In this document: piece by piece, positions 62,077 through 64,000 of the stretch
Numbering within the stretch: the first letter of the stretch is position 1
How the letters are laid out: the number at the start of each line of letters is the position of its first letter
From: Sorangium cellulosum
Lineage (GTDB): Bacteria > Myxococcota_A > Polyangia > Polyangiales > Polyangiaceae
Direction: 5' to 3'
Assembly: GCF_002950945.1 (NCBI RefSeq)
Contig: NZ_CP012673.1
Coordinates: forward strand, 12,949,501-13,013,500
Length of the DNA stretch: 64,000 nucleotides
Program-made: the position numbers and the translations under genes
The notes under the pieces: generated by a model
Seen by the model: the letters and a program-made list of their open reading frames with translations, nothing else
Databases searched by the model: none
Told to the model about the DNA's origin: nothing

Positions 62077-62634
62077 ATGCTGGGTCGCCTGATCCTCGGG
62101 ATTGTGAAGGGGCTCATCGTGGGGGGCTTGGTGGGGTTCGGGCTGGCGAAGCTCGGCTTCGCCGCGCCGATCGCGATCATCGCCTACCTGGCCGCGGCGC
62201 TCGCCGGGGTCCTCGTCGGGCTCATCGCGGGCAAGCCGATCTGGGCCAAGGACGCGAAGATCGAGGCCGGCATGAAGGCCTTCGTCGGGGCGCTGCTCGG
62301 CGTCGGGCTGATGTTCGCCGCGCGGAAGTGGCTGACCATGCCCGTGCCGCTGCCGCTCGGCGAGCTCGGGGGCGCGAACCCGTCGCTCGGCGAGGCCGCG
62401 GGCACCGCCGGGACGTTCGGCGGGCTCGCGATCACGTCGCTCGCCGCGATCGCCGCCCTCCTCGGTGGCTTCTACGAGGCCGACAACGATCCCTCGGAGG
62501 GCGACGCGCCGGGCGCGAAGCAGGCCCTCCCGGCGAAGGACAAGGGCAACAAGCGCATCGCCGCCTCCGCGGCGGTCGACGACCTCGACGACGATCTCGA
62601 GGCCGAGCCCGAGAAGAAGCGCGCGAAGAAGTAG
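62077..62634 (+). CDS. Hypothetical membrane protein
   Basis: A 185-residue protein from ATG 62077, chosen because AAGGAT lies 7 bp upstream and because the longer frame from 62038 would start inside the inverted repeat. Four or five hydrophobic segments (ILGIVKGLIVGGLVGFGLAKL, AAPIAIIAYLAAALAGVLVGLI, AFVGALLGVGLMFAA and AITSLAAIAALLGGFY) are followed by a charged C-terminal tail (DDLDDDLEAEPEKKRAKK). No family is recognised; similar small glycine-rich membrane proteins are frequent in myxobacterial genomes. The next gene, a polysaccharide deacetylase, starts 3 bp after the stop, so the two are very likely co-transcribed. Confidence 0.7.
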   Translation: MLGRLILGIVKGLIVGGLVGFGLAKLGFAAPIAIIAYLAAALAGVLVGLIAGKPIWAKDAKIEAGMKAFVGALLGVGLMFAARKWLTMPVPLPLGELGGANPSLGEAAGTAGTFGGLAITSLAAIAALLGGFYEADNDPSEGDAPGAKQALPAKDKGNKRIAASAAVDDLDDDLEAEPEKKRAKK

Positions 62635-62637
62635 CCG

Positions 62638-63447
62638 GTGCCGGTCGCGCGGGCGCTCCTCTACGCGGCCTCGCTGGCCGCGATCGCGCTGGTCGCCCGG
62701 TCGCTGCTCGTCGCGCCGGTGCCCCTCGCCGTCGCCGGCGCCGCGATCGTCGGGTACCTGGCGCTCATCCTGTGCGGGGTCTTCTTCCTCGGCCTCGGGA
62801 TGTTCGTGGACGTGGTGAAGCGCGGGCCGCCCGGCGCGCGGGGCGTCGCGCTGACGTTCGACGACGGGCCGAGCCCGGAGCACACGCCGCGGGTGCTCGA
62901 CCTGCTCGACGAGGCGGGCGTCAAGGCGACGTTCTTCGTGATCGGCCGCAAGGCCGAGGCGCACCCCGAGCTCGTCCGCGAGATCGCCGCGCGCGGCCAC
63001 GCGATCGGGCTGCACAGCCACGCGCACGACCGGCTGTTCGCGCTGCGCTCGTCCCGGTACGTCGCGGCCGACCTCGCGCGCGGCCTCGACGTGCTGGAGC
63101 GGCTCACCGGCGCGCGGCCCACCTTGTTCAGGCCGCCGATCGGCCACACGACCCCACGCATCGCACGTGTGGTCGACGCGCTCGACCTCGACGTAATCGG
63201 CTGGTCGGCGCGGGGGTTCGACGGGCTGCCGGGGGCGCAGCCCGAGGCGGTCGCGGCCCGGGTGGTCCCGGGGCTCTGCGACGGGGCGATCGTCCTGCTC
63301 CACGACGCGGCCGAGCGCGACGACCATACGCCGGCGGGGGTCCTGGCGCTGCCGCGCATCCTCGCGGCGATGAGCGAGCGCAACCTGGCCGGGGTCCGCG
63401 TCGACGCGTGGCTCGACGAGGGCGCGAGGGATCACGTCGCGGCCTAG
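62638..63447 (+). CDS. Polysaccharide deacetylase (NodB homology domain)
   Basis: A 269-residue membrane-anchored NodB-type deacetylase. Two N-terminal hydrophobic segments (residues 5-60) are followed by the catalytic domain: VALTFDDGPSPEHTPRVLDLL (motif 1 with the catalytic/metal Asp), IGLHSHAHD (motif 2 with HxxxH-type metal ligands), RPPIGHTT (motif 3), DVIGWS (motif 4) and IVLLHDA (motif 5). GTG 62638 is the start. It probably deacetylates an envelope or extracellular glycan on the periplasmic side, which would complement the neighbouring O-acyltransferase in modifying a polysaccharide; that link is inference. The following gene begins about 35 bp later on the same strand. Confidence 0.92.
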   Translation: MPVARALLYAASLAAIALVARSLLVAPVPLAVAGAAIVGYLALILCGVFFLGLGMFVDVVKRGPPGARGVALTFDDGPSPEHTPRVLDLLDEAGVKATFFVIGRKAEAHPELVREIAARGHAIGLHSHAHDRLFALRSSRYVAADLARGLDVLERLTGARPTLFRPPIGHTTPRIARVVDALDLDVIGWSARGFDGLPGAQPEAVAARVVPGLCDGAIVLLHDAAERDDHTPAGVLALPRILAAMSERNLAGVRVDAWLDEGARDHVAA

Positions 63448-63481
63448 ACCATTTCGTGCAGGTGGCGCTACGCTCCGGTCG

Positions 63482-64000
63482 ATGGTTGCGCCGGTGAGCC
63501 TGACGCTCTTTGCCCATATCGCGGCGAGGCCGGAGGACGAGCTGGACCTCGCCGAGGCGGCCTTGCTCATCGGCGACGCCGCGTACCCGGGTCTCGACGT
63601 TCCCCATTACCTGCGGTTGCTCGACCAGCTCGGCGGGGACGCGCGCCGGGCGGTCGAGCGGCCGCTGCGGTCGCCGGAGGCGACGCCGGGCAGCGGCCCC
63701 GTCGAGCAGCTCCTGCGCTGGTTCTACGGCGAGCTCGGCTTCCACGGGAACGCGTCGGACTATTACGATCCGAAGAACAGCTACCTGCACGAGGTGCTGG
63801 ATCGCCGGACGGGCATTCCGATCACGCTCGCGGTCGTGCTGCTCGAGGTGTGCTGGCGCATCGGCGTGGAGGCCCAGGGGGTCTCGTTCCCCGGCCATTT
63901 CCTGGTGAGGACGCCGGTGCGCGGCGGGGTGATGCTGATCGATCCGTTCGAGGGCCGCCTGCTCGGCCGGGAGGATCTGCGCGCGCTGCACGCCCGCGCC
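63482..64000 (+). CDS. SirB1/transglutaminase-like protein (3' end beyond the window)
   Basis: The frame opens at ATG 63482 and is still open at the window end (173 codons visible). The motif FPGHFLVRTP with preceding Cys (LLEVCWRIG) and Asp/His residues is the signature of the SirB1 N-terminal transglutaminase-like domain (PF13369): NSYLHEVLDRRTGIPITLAVVLLEV and GVSFPGHFLVR are nearly invariant in the family. Family members usually carry C-terminal TPR repeats, which lie outside the window. The natural function is unclear; in enterobacteria it is linked with type III secretion regulation only by name. ATG 63482 lies 34 bp after the deacetylase stop. Confidence 0.9.
   Translation, partial: MVAPVSLTLFAHIAARPEDELDLAEAALLIGDAAYPGLDVPHYLRLLDQLGGDARRAVERPLRSPEATPGSGPVEQLLRWFYGELGFHGNASDYYDPKNSYLHEVLDRRTGIPITLAVVLLEVCWRIGVEAQGVSFPGHFLVRTPVRGGVMLIDPFEGRLLGREDLRALHARA

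Overview
The window is very GC-rich (roughly 70 percent or more over most of its length). It carries many lipoproteins with G/S-rich tethers, RCC1-like and beta-propeller surface proteins, a MopE-like Cys-rich segment, an LanC-like protein and abundant GTG/TTG starts. Together these suggest a myxobacterium, most likely of the Sorangium/Polyangium group. This is inferred from gene content only. There is no rRNA, no CRISPR array and one tRNA (Gly-GCC).

Layout. 1-1.9 kb: the 3' part of an AraC regulator and a stand-alone LanC-like protein. 2.1-6.0 kb: a less GC-rich two-gene block encoding a dynamin-type GTPase fused to an ABC/OLD-type ATPase plus a TOPRIM-like partner, my best candidate for an undescribed defence system. 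6.4-31.6 kb: chromosomal genes: alpha/beta hydrolase, lipoproteins, M50-CBS protease, carotenoid-oxygenase-like protein, a KAS III-like enzyme, RCC1 and repeat lipoproteins, a GH15 glucanase, an Rpn-type nuclease, proline iminopeptidase, beta-carbonic anhydrase, an amidohydrolase, a RegB/RegA-type redox two-component pair, a large propeller lipoprotein, a methyltransferase and a monooxygenase/old-yellow-enzyme fusion. 31.7-32.5 kb: a MerR/TipAS-type regulator with a textbook 19-bp-spacer promoter.

32.5-38.0 kb is a compact minus-strand operon: a GriI-type aldolase and a GriH-type DHQ-synthase-II homologue (the 3-amino-4-hydroxybenzoate route), a PaaK-like ligase, a fragment of a second ligase, an amidohydrolase and a ThiF/HesA-type E1 enzyme. 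The combination suggests an aminohydroxybenzoate-derived, possibly benzoxazole, metabolite.

38.7-42.4 kb: small secreted protein, a CTAG-ended palindromic element, a decayed PAS-domain gene, a YihY/BrkB membrane protein and a diacylglycerol-kinase-type lipid kinase. 42.7-44.8 kb: tRNA-Gly followed by a second ATPase + TOPRIM-like pair whose TOPRIM gene appears 3'-truncated. 44.8-51.4 kb: a ketopantoate-reductase-like gene and a three-gene unit of two paralogous lipoproteins with a FadL-type porin. 51.4-53.3 kb: a second CTAG palindromic element interrupted by a 1.69-kb group II intron whose reverse transcriptase lacks its maturase domain. 53.3-58.5 kb: tryptophan 2,3-dioxygenase translationally coupled to two HTTM (vitamin-K-carboxylase-like) membrane proteins. 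58.7-64 kb: small lipoproteins, an MBOAT O-acyltransferase, a 29-bp perfect inverted repeat in a divergent promoter region, a membrane protein, a NodB-type polysaccharide deacetylase and the start of a SirB1-like gene running off the window.

Starts were chosen from ribosome-binding sites and family lengths. Family names come from recognising motifs, not from database searches.
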